Source: Bugula neritina (taxonomy: Eukaryota; Bryozoa; Gymnolaemata; Cheilostomatida; Bugulidae). Taken from it: a DNA stretch of 64,000 nucleotides. The DNA lies in assembly GCA_964035545.1 (NCBI GenBank), contig OZ037765.1, positions 21,708,495 to 21,772,494 of the forward strand, given 5' to 3'. This document shows, piece by piece, positions 1 through 11,034 of this stretch (positions within the stretch are counted from its first letter, which is position 1; every line of letters starts with the position of its first letter). A program made the translations under genes and the position numbers. A model generated the notes under the pieces. It searched no databases, was not told where the DNA came from, and saw only the letters and a program-made list of their open reading frames with translations.

Positions 1-478
1 TAACTCCCCCCTGCATAATTAAGCTTCACAATTCATATTTTACTTTTGTTTAATTTTAGCGGATATGTTTTATTAAATTCTTCTGATTACCTTTACATAC
101 TCAGCTCAGCTCTCTGGATTGACTGATTATCATATGCTAGACACCCATTAGGCTTTTTTCGCCCGAGACCATATGTATCCCAACTTCCTGTACAGATGTA
201 GCTCACAAACATTGCTGTTTATAACTCTTTGCTATCGCAATATAAATCAAGCATGTAAAAGTGATGTAAAAATGTGAACATTAATTCCAATGCTTATAAT
301 GTACTCAAAAATTTTGTCTCACCATTTACATGCCAAATCTCATTACAGCATTCATTGTCCATCATATTCATTCTTGCAGTCTATTAACCTAAATTACTTA
401 AGTATTGTGACGGAGTTGGTTCCTTGTTATTACATAATACTATTTTTAGTCATCGTTGGGTATGTTCATTTTTTGTAG
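1..478. other. Non-coding stretch upstream of first recognised exon (probable intron)
   Basis: No convincing exon is seen. The stretch is AT-rich and ends in a good splice acceptor (pyrimidine tract, then TTTTTGTAG at 470-478) that opens the first recognised BLTP3-like exon. It is therefore most likely an intron of that gene, whose 5' part lies outside the window. Confidence 0.5.
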
Positions 479-3400
479 TTCTACTGTTAATTAAAGAAGT
501 GCAGTTTGCTATGATAGCAAAGCCCGACATTCGTCCTACAACAAAAGCAGCTGATAGTGTAGATAGCCTAAGTTCTGAAACTGAAACCGAGCAACTCTCT
601 GCGTCATCCCCTGTTTGTTCTTATGAGCCAAGTAGGTCAACAAGTAAAGCAGGCTAACTTGTCGAAATTTCACCATTTTTTAAAAAAATACTTTTCCTCA
701 GAAGTTTCCTTGTTAAATTTGTCAGTATTAGAAGTTTTTACATTGCATGTATAAAGACTTTGCGATGTTGCATTAGTATTTATAATAATTAAAAACATAT
801 TAGTTATTTGTCTTGGTTGATATCCGTTACCAATCTCCTTTGGCACCAAAGTATTCATTCCATCCCAACTCTGTACTTTAAGAATGGCTTTAGTTTTTCG
901 AAATGATAATAGTAAATGAAACCAACAGAAATAACTAATTAATAGATATGTTTTTAATGCAATTATCCATTATAAAATTACTTTAGTTACCTTATCTAAG
1001 TTTATAGATAGCCTTGTGTTTATGTAAGTGGCATGTTGGAGGGAAATTATTATCTTTCTCATAAGTTATAATGTTTATCATTGTTTTAGCCGCTGTTGAA
1101 AGTAGTGCAGAGAAAATACAATTGACGCTGACACCTGCAGACGACATTCAAACTGGTTAGTGGAAACTTGTCATTTAACTTTTAACATCATTACACATAC
1201 ACATACAGTACAATATGTGATGGCTTGAGGCAAACAAAAATCTTTATTTTCTACCTTGTAGCCTATTGTTGGCTCAACACCAAGCTTATTTTATGTGCTT
1301 TTCGGACGCCAATGTTGTCACTTGGTAGCGGTTTTTCTGGCTGTGACAAACACATAAATTATGTGTGTTTTTCCCAGAATATTTTATCAAACCTTATTTA
1401 TCAACTATACGAATATGTTGCATTATGCTATGTTATATTATGTAATCATATAGATATATGAACTTCAAACTGTAGATATGAATTTATCAGCTAGAAATGA
1501 AAGTCCTGTTGGCTCTGACTCGGGGATAGCAAGTGTAGTTGTGGGCTCTTGTCCTACCCCAATAGAAAGTGACATGCATCTGGAGAAGTCAACATTCTAT
1601 CACAACACCAACCCTGATCATGCCTTGGTTAAAAAGAACTCTAAATCTCTTTCTTTCACAAATGACAACTCACTTTCCATAGAGCAGGCGATTGGAAATA
1701 AACTTTCTTCAGCATTCAACAGGGTAAATAATTAATATGTTAAATTTATCTTTATTTAGTCGAATTAGTTTAAAAAGTTTGCTTATTTAAGCATTATTTA
1801 ACCTATCATTTGGGGGCTTAATTTTGAATTGCAAGTCAGCCTACAAGGCTTGCAGCAGGTTTTGTTGCCAGAAATTAAATAAACTTGAATTCCCAGTTTC
1901 TAGATCGAGAGTCTAAACTCTAATTCATTGTTCTATATTTTGTACCTTAACTGACCATATACGGGTTTTGAAATAAGCCTGTATGTTTATAGGTAACGAG
2001 TAAAGTGAAGAAGCCATTTAATAGGTCAGCAGAGGACTCAGACAGCTGGGACACCATGTCCATAACATCTGGCATGTCTGATGAGTTTGACTTGCTATCT
2101 GAGCTAGATGGGCAAGAGGAAGAGGCTGCCTTCTCAAACCAGAGTAAAGGGTTGAATGATGAGGAACAGGAGTCTGTGTTTAGCACAGGTATAGCCGACA
2201 GACCTAAACAGTTGGTGAGTTGGTCTCTCTTTCATCTTACATTGTTCAGGGACACTCAGACTAAGGTAATTTAGATATCAGTAAATATTTAGAAATGAAA
2301 TACAATGTTCCCTTCGTAGCTCATTAAGCTACGAGTCTGGAAACCTCAATTTGTGACATACCATGTTTAATGTTAAATTCTGCCATTTCGTTCCTATACA
2401 TATATACATAAGCTGCAAACGGGCGTCCAAACCTTTCTCGTGACCTGTGGAATTTCATGAGAACGGGATCTGTGAGCTATGGAAGGTTCACTGTAAATAG
2501 ATATTGTTTGTTTGTTTGTTTTTATTTTGTCGTAGTCGGGAAAAATTTAATTGAAAAAAAATAAACAAAATGACAGGGCCTATGGCGCAATAGCACTGTA
2601 GCTAGTCGAGGCACCGAGCCATGAATGGTTGACAGTTATATAAGTTTTTGTTTAGGTTTTTGGAAGTTTTAGCAACTCAAAAAGTATTATTTTTTTATCT
2701 GGAAATTTGCCATTAGATGGTCTCTCAGGGCAAGTTTGAAACCAGCCTCCCTCCCCACAGCACGAATGGAACTAGGCAATTTATTCCATAGCACGAACAT
2801 TGGAATTCCACTCTTCGTTGACCTGCAGCAGTTGATGATGGAGGAGTTTGTAGGCTGAACTCTGAAAATCTTGTGGGATAGTTATGGGTGAGATGTGTTA
2901 GTTGAGAATAGTAAAGTTTATGTGAGAGCAGTATTAGTTTGAATTTGTGTAGAGTGTGAATAGGCATGATTGAAGAACTAAGAAACAGTGGTTTAGATGG
3001 GGAAAGGTGATGCTTTTTATATATAATTCTCAGTATTTTCTTTTGTAGTAAATGTAGTGGTTGAAGATAAATGTTTGCTGCATTACCCCATGATTCTAGG
3101 CAATATGTTAATTTAGAATTTACAAAAGAGTTATATATTTGTATTAGAATTTTTCTAGGTAGGTGATGGGAACATTTACTTATCAAGCCTACTAAGGGCC
3201 TTAGGTTTTGACAAAGTTTGCTGCAATGTTGTTGCCAAGAAAGATGTGAATCTATTATAATACCTAAGAAGGTAGTTGATTTTACCTCCACTAATTTTTT
3301 GTTAAACATTTCTAAGGCAAAGCCATTTAAATCTTGTTTATTTTGCGCTGTTTTGATTATCATATAGTTTGTTTTACTCATGTTTACAGTTAATTTATTT

Positions 3401-6400
3401 TTATTGCACCAATTTTCAATTTTCTTTAATTCACAGTTTATGATGTCCATATTGTTTAATAGATTTTTTGATTCAAAGAAGAGGTTTGTATCGTCGGCAA
3501 ATAATATAGGGTCTAAATGCATAGTTACATCTGGAAGATCATTTATATAAATTAGGAATAGTGTGGGACCAAGTATGGATCCTTGTGGTACTCCACATGT
3601 GATATGAATAAAGTCAGAATATGTGTTGTTAATAATAGTAGACTGTTGACGATTGGACAGATAATTTTTAATTAGCTTCACACTGTGACTTGAAAAGTGG
3701 AGCATTTTTAATTTAGCTAATAAGATTTCATGATTTATTGTGTCAAAGGCCTTACTAAAATCGAGGAAAATTCCCGCTACAGAATTACCATTGTTCATGG
3801 CATTTAAAACCTTATTTGTTAGATTAATTAAGGCAATATTTGTGTTTCTATTTCGTCTAAAGCCGTACTGCTTATCAGTTAAATAATTTTTGCTTTCTAG
3901 AAAATCTACTATTTGCTTATTTAAAATCTTTTCAGCTATCTTACTGAAAGCAGGTAATATAGAGATTGGGCGGTAATTACTTACATCAGTAGCTATGCCT
4001 TTTTTGTGTAGAGGAACAACTTTAGCTTTTTTTAGTTCATTTGGAAAAGCGCCACCGTTGATAATTGTGTTTATAATGTAAGCTAAAGGCTTTGAAAGAT
4101 GAGATGCAGATATTTTTATTAGGTTGGTGGGAGCTAAATCTAATCCTGCAGCTTTGGCTTGGTTTACATCTTTAAGTAAGCTTTCAATGACTGTGCTTTC
4201 AATATTTGTAAAGCTAAACTGTTCATCAAGTTTTTTATCTGACTTCTGAGCTGTAAAATCAAAATTGTCGTCAGTGAATTTCTCTGATAACGTTGTTCCT
4301 ATGGAAGTAAAGTATTTATTAAAACTGTTTGCTATGTCCTTATCTTCAGTTAGTGTAATATTTTCAGATGTTAAACTTTTAGGAGCATTTAATCCCTTTG
4401 ATCGATTTTTTCCTAGATGTTCGTTTATGACTTTCCAACATTTACTAGAATCTGAAGTATTTTCAAAAAAAGATTCAAAATATGAAGTCTTGGATCTGCG
4501 CAAATTCTTCGTAACTAAATTTTTCAGAGTTTTATGTTTAAATTTAAGTTTCAAGTTTAGAGGGGAATTTAAGGATTGTCTATAAACATAATCCCTTTTG
4601 TTCATCAGCTTAATTAATTCAACACTAATCCAGGGTCTTTTATTTGTTTTAAGTTTGCGTGGACAATTTGTTGAGAATTTTACTAATGGAGCATGTTTAT
4701 TGCATAAATCCATAAATATTTTAAAGAAACTGTCATACCTAGAATTCACATCTTTCTTGGCATATACTTCGGAGTTCCAGTCTACTTTAGAAAGATCTTT
4801 CAAAAATAGTTCTTCATTTATTTTCTTATAATTTCTAATGTTTGTAGATTTAGTTATATTAAAATAGTTAGTTAAATTTTCTATTTTGATAAAAGTAGGC
4901 AAGTGATCTGCTATGCTTGTTGTTATTGTTCCAGATGTTAAGAATTTATCATAAAAATTAACATTTATATGATCTAAGCAAGAATCGTATCGTGTAGGAA
5001 TCTGAATTGAATTTATAAAATGAGAGCAGGATAGGATGTTGAGGTAAGATGTACTCACAGGATCAGATTTAAGAGTGTCGATATTGATATCACCTAGTAT
5101 GACATGATGTGGAAAATTAGAAGAACTGATGTACTGCTCCAGGTCAGAGAGAAAAGCTGCAATGTCCGCAGACGGTTGCCTGTAAATGATTGTGAGGTGA
5201 AGACCACTCCCAAAGCACCCAAAGAGACCACCCTTTAGCTCCAAATGTAAAGATTCACTGCCTGCAAAAAGTGCTCGACTTTCCTTGACTTCAGCCACAG
5301 CACTACTGCGCACATAGGCCCCGACACCACCTCCTTTACTCTGTCTCTGCTTACCTATAAAAACATAATCATTTATGGGAAAATTATGTACTTCATTATC
5401 ATAAAGAAAACTTTCAGTAATACAAACAACATCAAAAGGTTTAGGGACACTAAACATAAATGTTTCTAGGGAATCAAAATTTTTACGAAGGCTTTGTACA
5501 TTAACATTCAAAATAGTAAGAGAATTGGAATTATTTTTTATATTATTTCTAAACTGTTCTGGCGTGTATTGATCACAGTTTAGGTGTGCTTCCATGAATT
5601 TGAAAAAAAATATAGTTACAGAAATTAAAAATCAGAGGATATGGAGTAATCAAGTGTTTAAGCGAGGTCATCTAAATCATCTGTCGAATTGATCTGTATT
5701 GCATTACTATCACTGTCTTTCCTTAGGAAGATTCTTTGGTTTGATGTCCATGCAAAACGGTATTTATGTTCTTTTTTGAACATGCGAGTCTCATGAAAAA
5801 GAGCAGCCTGAGGTTTGCTCAGCACTTCATTTATGTAGAGCTTAGAGTTGTCTTTAAAACCTAAGTCTGTTGCATTTAGAGGGTTTTTTCTAAATGATCC
5901 AAAGAACTTGTCACGTTTATGAGCGTGAATAAATTTAATTATAACTTTGTCAGATGTCTTGACTCTAAAAATTGAGTCTATGTCATGGTAGGGTTGAAGT
6001 TCGCATTTTAGTTTTTCACTCATAACTTTCATGGCATGTAGTAAGTTCTCTCCAGATTTTTGTGGTATTCCATTTAATGTCAACTGTTTTTTACGGTCTT
6101 GGAATTCTAGTTGATCCACACGGTCTTTCACATCTGGAAAATCTTTTAGGTAACACTTCATTTCATTTCTTAGTAACTTGATATCATCAAATTCTTTGCT
6201 CAAAAATTTGCAGGTTTTAATTACTTCAGCCTGTTCAATTTCTACTTTCTTCAACCTACTATCAAAGTCATTTAGTCTTGCTAAGATCTGATCTAACTTT
6301 CCATGGATAGATGAATCGGGTGTAGATTCACCAGTTGAACTAGTGGCTGATTTAGCTCTACGAACCATGATTCAAGAAAACGATCAAATAGATATCACTG

Positions 6401-9400
6401 TCCCTATATCCAGCTAGTTATGTAGTATGATATAGGCTTTAAGTTGCAAAATCAGGCTTTCACATTTACTGCTGCCCTCTTCCCAATGATTTAAATTAGT
6501 TTTGCTGACCCTGCAATGCGACCTTTAATGTGAAAACCAGTATGCTTGAACTTCCAAATTATTGGATATTAATACTAATAATTAAAATTAACACAAATTT
6601 GCAAGAATCTATTGAACGTGTGGCCACAACTCTCATGGTCAATTTTTCATTATTATATAACCTATGTTCATGCGTAGTAGTAGTAGTAGTAGCAGCAGCG
6701 TAGTGTATTTTATCAGTTAATCTTCGCTACAGTGTCTGAGGTTGGTATTATCTTATTTACACAGGGTGCTTTAGCAGCCAGTTGTTTGTCAAATGCTGTT
6801 AGAAGATTATGCAACTTAATATTATCTGTCTGAGAGCGTACAGCTTTGGGCTGCTTCTATTTTTAGCAAATAGCTATTATGTAAAAAGTTTAAAATTTTA
6901 CGTTAACTGTATTTGTTCTTTTGGATTTGTCTCCCAACTTGAAATGCTGATTGAACATGTGGATTTTGAAAGCAGCAAAAGAAAGTTGGAAAAGTAAAAT
7001 TTCTGCACTTGCTTAAATTGCATGACAAAATGTTGTAGAATATTTCATAATTTTATAGATTTTATAGTTTCTATATGTCATGTCCTTTCAGGTAGCAGTG
7101 ACTGTATTCAGATTGACTAACATAGAGGTAGGTTTACAGTCTGCTGATGACGGTCTAATTGCCAAAGTAGCTGTCAAGTCCCTGCATAATCAAGACAGAG
7201 GAAACATGTACTATGAAGAGTTTCAGGCACAGCAGTTGTTAGGTAACACGTGAAGTGGTATGGTATGAGAGTATAACAGCTCGGTTGTATTCTATTTCTG
7301 TAAATTATACAAATCTCATGATGATCTCACATTCAGTATCTTATAAATATGAAATATTTGAAAACTGTTGATGATTATTGTTTTTTGGAAATGCTGTGTA
7401 GTAATATATTTTGTTGTTTACCAATATAATGCGTTCTCAATTTTTATGCCTTTGTTAATGCTTTGAAAAGTGATTTAATTTGTAAATTGTTGAATTTTTA
7501 AAAATAAAGTTGTATATTTTATGCTTTGTTTGTAGATATGTCAAATTATTGTGCTGATGGAGCAGCTGACGATAACAGACCAATCAGAGTAAGATTTAGT
7601 CAAGGTCCCCTCGCCAAAGACCTGGCATATGGGGCTGAGGAGACTGGCTTTGCACACATACAGGTGTCTGACTATAAACTCTCATTTCTCTCCTCCACTG
7701 TTGAGAAGCTGGGTCCTCTGTTTAAAGATGAAACTGAAGCTAAACCTTTTCCAATGTGCATCGAAGTGTCCAATTTCGATGTTGAGCTGGAGGTATGTTT
7801 AACTTTCTCGATTTCAGTGTGCAATATACTCAAATTCATTGTAGTGTCTTGAATAGATTATATGAACTTTCCATTCATGTTAGATACCTTTATGCCAGTT
7901 TTTTCCCTCAGATCAACTTAGAATTCTTATGGAACAGACATTACACATTTTTAATTTTAACTTTTCTGGGATGGTTAAAAAATGTGTTGATATTTTTCTA
8001 AGTTAATATGAGTCGGTTAATACTTGTCCAATGACTGTATTTGGCTGAAGTTTGTTGATTATGCAACAGGATGATTCTCTACCAGCCTACAACACCGAGT
8101 GGCCGAGTGTTCCCGTGAAGCTACACATAAATAAAGTCTCGTTGTTAAAGGGTCTAGACAATATATTCCATGTCCAAGGTAGCATTTACAGATAATGTAG
8201 ATAATAGATCATTGGGTTTAGTAATCGTCTCTACCTTGTCCTTAATATTTACCTACAGATGCACATCTCTAAACAAATAATATAAATTATAAGAATTATA
8301 ATAAATTTAAACTGTTGTTATAAGCAAATTTGTTTATGGTTGAACTTGCTATGCCATAGGTTAAGAATTTTAGTGAAATATGATAGTCAAGGCTATAAAT
8401 CTTGTTATCTTGTGAAATTTTTCTACATTCATTTTATGTTAATGAAATGCAAAAAACGAGTCCCAGTATTTTTGCATTTCCCGCCAAAACTTTTAATTTG
8501 GATGGTGCACTGCATATATATTGTAATTGCTGGTAGCCCTGATTCTTATGCATTTTTTATTTATTAAAAATATTTACCATGGAAGCTTGTAGTGCTTCAT
8601 ACTCTTAATGATGAATTTAACATGCCAAACATCAGATGGGACCTAATTTCATTGTAATATTATTATATGTATTACCTTATTTTAATAATTACGAGTAATA
8701 AATAATTTTGTGTATATTCAATTGGTTTGATGCATTCTGGGTAAACAGAAACGGTGGTACTTTTGCTGTAGGTGAGACTTGCCTTTCTGATACCAACTCT
8801 GCACTCAACAAGAAAATTGTCATCATGGCAGACAAATCTACTAATACAATGGCTGTACCAGAGACAGTAGATGCACATGTAGGCAATCAAATCTCAGTTA
8901 CTAGAACTAGCAGTAGCGCACAACTACTACAAGAAATGAAATTCCTACAAGATGAAAATAAAGCTCTGAAGGAACAGGTACTTTTTTGATTGTTTGAATA
9001 CTTATAATGATTTTTAGAAATCATGACTGAATGTGTATTAAATTAGTCACTAAATAATTGTGTTACACTTCACTCGAGACTTGAATCAAAGTTTCTTGGC
9101 AAGTCTTTATCAATTGTAAGTTGTTACAGCTGCTAATGTTTTTAATATATTTTTTTTCAAAAAGTTGCAAATTGCGATGTAATAGGATTTTTAACCCGCC
9201 ATTGATCTTGATAAGGTTCTGTCGTCATTAAAACAGGTTTGTTTCTCCTAACATTTTGTCTGCTAACAATAAATTGTATGTTCCGTTTTGTTTTATATAC
9301 TGCAGAGTAACCAGTTTTCAGCATTAATAGTTTGTTTGATGTTAAAAGTTTATATTACTGATGAAATGGCTATGCAATGGATTTGAATAAATATAATATA

Positions 9401-10602
9401 ATAATTTAGATAATTAGACTAAATGATAAACTCATCGAGAAAGATCATGAAGAGTTTGAGAGGACAGAGAGTGCCCCCGCATCAGATACCAATACTTTGC
9501 TGGTGGATCTAGACTATTATAAGAAAGAAACTCAAACCCTCCGTGCACAGGTGAGCTTAATAAATTTTGTGATTTTTGAAGCCTATTAGTCTATAAACAC
9601 ATCTATATATTTTTAAAATTTATAACCAAATTTTCATCCTGATCAAATACCTAGTGGTAGGTATTGTCAGTGTTTCAATATGTGTCCGACTTAATAGTGA
9701 TCATTTATATTGTTGTTCATGTTAAATTTTCATTTTCCTAGAAATAAGATCAGCAAGGTAACTGCATGATTGTAATAACCACATCAATCTTGAGCTAACA
9801 TCCCACTGCTACTCATATATGAATAATTACATATATTTCTACTGCATGTGTTGCATAATGCGCCACTTCACTTGTTTGCTTGAAGTGCTCAAAATCCTAA
9901 ACTGTGGTATTGTCTCCTTATGCAGGCAAGATTTGGCCTTTTGTTGGACAACATTCGACAGTCAAATGTTGTAAATTTGAATTCGGGATATTCTGGGAGG
10001 TTTAAAGATGAGGTTCTGGCACCCCATAATTCTATGTGTCATTACAAGCTTCAAATTTGCTCAATCACCTTACATAAAGTTCTGCACTCGCGTTGATTGG
10101 ATGATATGAAATTGTGAAACTGCATTAGAAGTGTCTATGCACTTATTTATGATTTACCTTTTCAGATTACAAACTTAATTCTTATATTCACATATATTCA
10201 ATAATGCAGTGTGCATGTGCTTCCTGGATGATTGTTGTACAATTCTTGCTCTTGGCATGAATGTTTTCTGGTTATTAGGACTCCAAAACATTTAGTAAGA
10301 TTATCATAACGGAATATGAAATTTTAAAAATAGAAGCTTTCCTGCCACTAAATCTATATAAATAGGATCCTGCAACTTTGTATAGTATCCTATATAGTTG
10401 GTAAATGACTACAGCCTAAAAGATCTTCTTGTTCACTCATCACTTACTGTGTATGTAATACTAGTGATAAATATGTCAACTCTTGTAGATGGTTTTCAAA
10501 GAGGATCAAATAGACACGCTACAGTCTGCAAAAGAATGCTTGGCAGAAACAGTTAGAATATTAAAAAATGAAATCAGCAAAACTCCCGCCATGGAATCGT
10601 AA
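479..10602 (+). CDS. BLTP3/UHRF1BP1-like lipid-transfer protein, C-terminal part (spliced, partial)
   Basis: Exons read by splice sites and phase: 479-643, 1090-1155, 1476-1723, 1993-2214, 6765-6797 (or to 6827), 7092-7242, 7536-7792, 8070-8178, 8772-8977, 9410-9550, 10489-10602 (stop TAA). They give about 570 residues. The order is an acidic Ser-rich linker (WDTMSITSGMSDEFDLLSEL), then a beta-rich stretch resembling the late repeats of chorein/VPS13-like bridge proteins (VAVTVFRLTNIEVGLQS, RVRFSQGPLAKDL), then a C-terminal coiled coil (LLQEMKFLQDENKALKEQ, LVDLDYYKKETQTLRAQ, QIDTLQSAKECLAETVRILK). This layout fits BLTP3A/B (UHRF1BP1, UHRF1BP1L/SHIP164), which move lipid at endosome/vesicle contacts. 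The N-terminal chorein domain would lie left of the window. Family assignment is from remembered domain layout, not a search. The small exon near 6765 is the least certain. An AATAAA lies at 10881-10886. Confidence 0.6.
2725..5595 (-). CDS. LINE ORF2: EEP endonuclease plus reverse transcriptase, frameshifted at its C-terminus
   Basis: This is a 956-residue ORF. The N-terminal ~240 residues are an exonuclease-endonuclease-phosphatase domain (LNVNVQSLRKN, GDINIDTL, ADHLPTFIKI). The central part is a reverse transcriptase: VSNYRPISILPAFSK, FLDFSKAFDTINHEI, GVPQGSILGPTLFLIYINDL and the catalytic box FADDTNLFF. The last residues after TAAGQ do not look like a LINE C-terminus. The alternative minus frame in 2687-2820 reads KSGIPMFVLWNKLPSSIRA, a typical LINE ending, and stops at 2687-2689. 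A single small indel near 2810-2830 therefore seems to have shifted the frame. The catalytic domains are uninterrupted. Confidence 0.9.
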   Translation of the reverse strand: MEAHLNCDQYTPEQFRNNIKNNSNSLTILNVNVQSLRKNFDSLETFMFSVPKPFDVVCITESFLYDNEVHNFPINDYVFIGKQRQSKGGGVGAYVRSSAVAEVKESRALFAGSESLHLELKGGLFGCFGSGLHLTIIYRQPSADIAAFLSDLEQYISSSNFPHHVILGDINIDTLKSDPVSTSYLNILSCSHFINSIQIPTRYDSCLDHINVNFYDKFLTSGTITTSIADHLPTFIKIENLTNYFNITKSTNIRNYKKINEELFLKDLSKVDWNSEVYAKKDVNSRYDSFFKIFMDLCNKHAPLVKFSTNCPRKLKTNKRPWISVELIKLMNKRDYVYRQSLNSPLNLKLKFKHKTLKNLVTKNLRRSKTSYFESFFENTSDSSKCWKVINEHLGKNRSKGLNAPKSLTSENITLTEDKDIANSFNKYFTSIGTTLSEKFTDDNFDFTAQKSDKKLDEQFSFTNIESTVIESLLKDVNQAKAAGLDLAPTNLIKISASHLSKPLAYIINTIINGGAFPNELKKAKVVPLHKKGIATDVSNYRPISILPAFSKIAEKILNKQIVDFLESKNYLTDKQYGFRRNRNTNIALINLTNKVLNAMNNGNSVAGIFLDFSKAFDTINHEILLAKLKMLHFSSHSVKLIKNYLSNRQQSTIINNTYSDFIHITCGVPQGSILGPTLFLIYINDLPDVTMHLDPILFADDTNLFFESKNLLNNMDIINCELKKIENWCNKNKLTVNMSKTNYMIIKTAQNKQDLNGFALEMFNKKLVEVKSTTFLGIIIDSHLSWQQHCSKLCQNLRPLVGLISKCSHHLPRKILIQIYNSFVNSKLTYCLESWGNAANIYLQPLHLLQKKILRIIYKKHHLSPSKPLFLSSSIMPIHTLHKFKLILLSHKLYYSQLTHLTHNYPTRFSEFSLQTPPSSTAAGQRRVEFQCSCYGINCLVPFVLWGGRLVSNLP
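5658..6368 (-). CDS. LINE ORF1 protein, coiled coil plus FP-like RNA-binding domain
   Basis: This is a 236-residue ORF starting at ATG (6366-6368). Residues about 15-95 form a charged coiled coil (heptads in KLDQILARLNDFDSRLKKVE). The second half (LTLNGIPQKSGENL ... KVIIKFIHAHKRDKFF ... LYINEVLSKPQAALFHETR ... FAWTSNQRIFLRKD) has the layout of the baculovirus-FP-like C-terminal domain found in many Jockey/CR1-group ORF1 proteins. The expected role is RNA binding, trimerisation and chaperoning of the LINE transcript. The frame is intact. It ends 63 bp before the ORF2 ATG. Confidence 0.75.
   Translation of the reverse strand: MVRRAKSATSSTGESTPDSSIHGKLDQILARLNDFDSRLKKVEIEQAEVIKTCKFLSKEFDDIKLLRNEMKCYLKDFPDVKDRVDQLEFQDRKKQLTLNGIPQKSGENLLHAMKVMSEKLKCELQPYHDIDSIFRVKTSDKVIIKFIHAHKRDKFFGSFRKNPLNATDLGFKDNSKLYINEVLSKPQAALFHETRMFKKEHKYRFAWTSNQRIFLRKDSDSNAIQINSTDDLDDLA
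6674..6702. repeat. (TAG)n/(CAG)n microsatellite
   Basis: A short run of GTAGTAGTAG changing into CAGCAGCAG, in the intron between the LINE and the exon at 6765. Confidence 0.85.
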
Positions 10603-11034
10603 TTTATTAAACTATTTGCTGTTTGTAATCCCTAGTCATCAAAATGATTATATTCTGGTTAACAGAAATGAGTTTGTTGTCTCGCCAACTTTATTAATTT
10701 TATTCAGTATTACTTCCAGTTTCAAGTTTTATTTCTATTTATTACTTGATTTTGTACTATATCTATTCATGGAATTTTATGAAGACGTGACTCCTACATT
10801 CTAGAAAATGAAAATTAGATTTTATCAACTTTCCAATGGTGCTTTTGGCAGTACGAATTGCTATTTTCTCATATCAGAAAAATAAAATGGTTAATAAAAA
10901 CTAAATAAGTATAGTATTTAAGTTAGAGATATGAGTAGTGCATAGATAATAATAAAATTAATAACATGGTAAACATAAACAATAGTATAATAAAGTGTAT
11001 TTTAACTTGGTAAGTAAATGTCTCACTGCATAGT
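10603..11034. other. Convergent 3' regions of BLTP3-like gene and first X325-like gene
   Basis: This stretch separates the BLTP3-like stop codon from the first X325-like stop codon on the opposite strand. It holds the plus-strand AATAAA at 10881-10886 and is otherwise AT-rich. The reading frame at 10568-10804 is an extension of the last exon in another frame and is not supported as a gene. Confidence 0.6.

Larger units (their letters stand above)
2505..6385 (-). mobile_element. Nearly full-length two-ORF non-LTR retrotransposon (Jockey/CR1/L2-like LINE)
   Basis: The element carries ORF1 (5658-6368) and ORF2 (2725-5595) on the minus strand. The 3' end is a (CAAA)n-type tail, seen as TTTG repeats at 2506-2524 on the plus strand; CR1/L2-group LINEs often end in such a microsatellite. 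A 10-bp direct repeat AAATAGATAT flanks it exactly (2495-2504 and 6386-6395), a good target-site duplication. Only 17 bp precede the ORF1 ATG, so it is either full length with a short leader or very slightly 5'-truncated. It sits antisense in an intron of the BLTP3-like gene. The nearly open ORFs and intact duplication point to a recent insertion. Confidence 0.9.

Noticed and set aside
4265-4831. Plus-strand frames of 106 and 77 residues
   Set aside because: They are shadows of the LINE ORF2 on the opposite strand.
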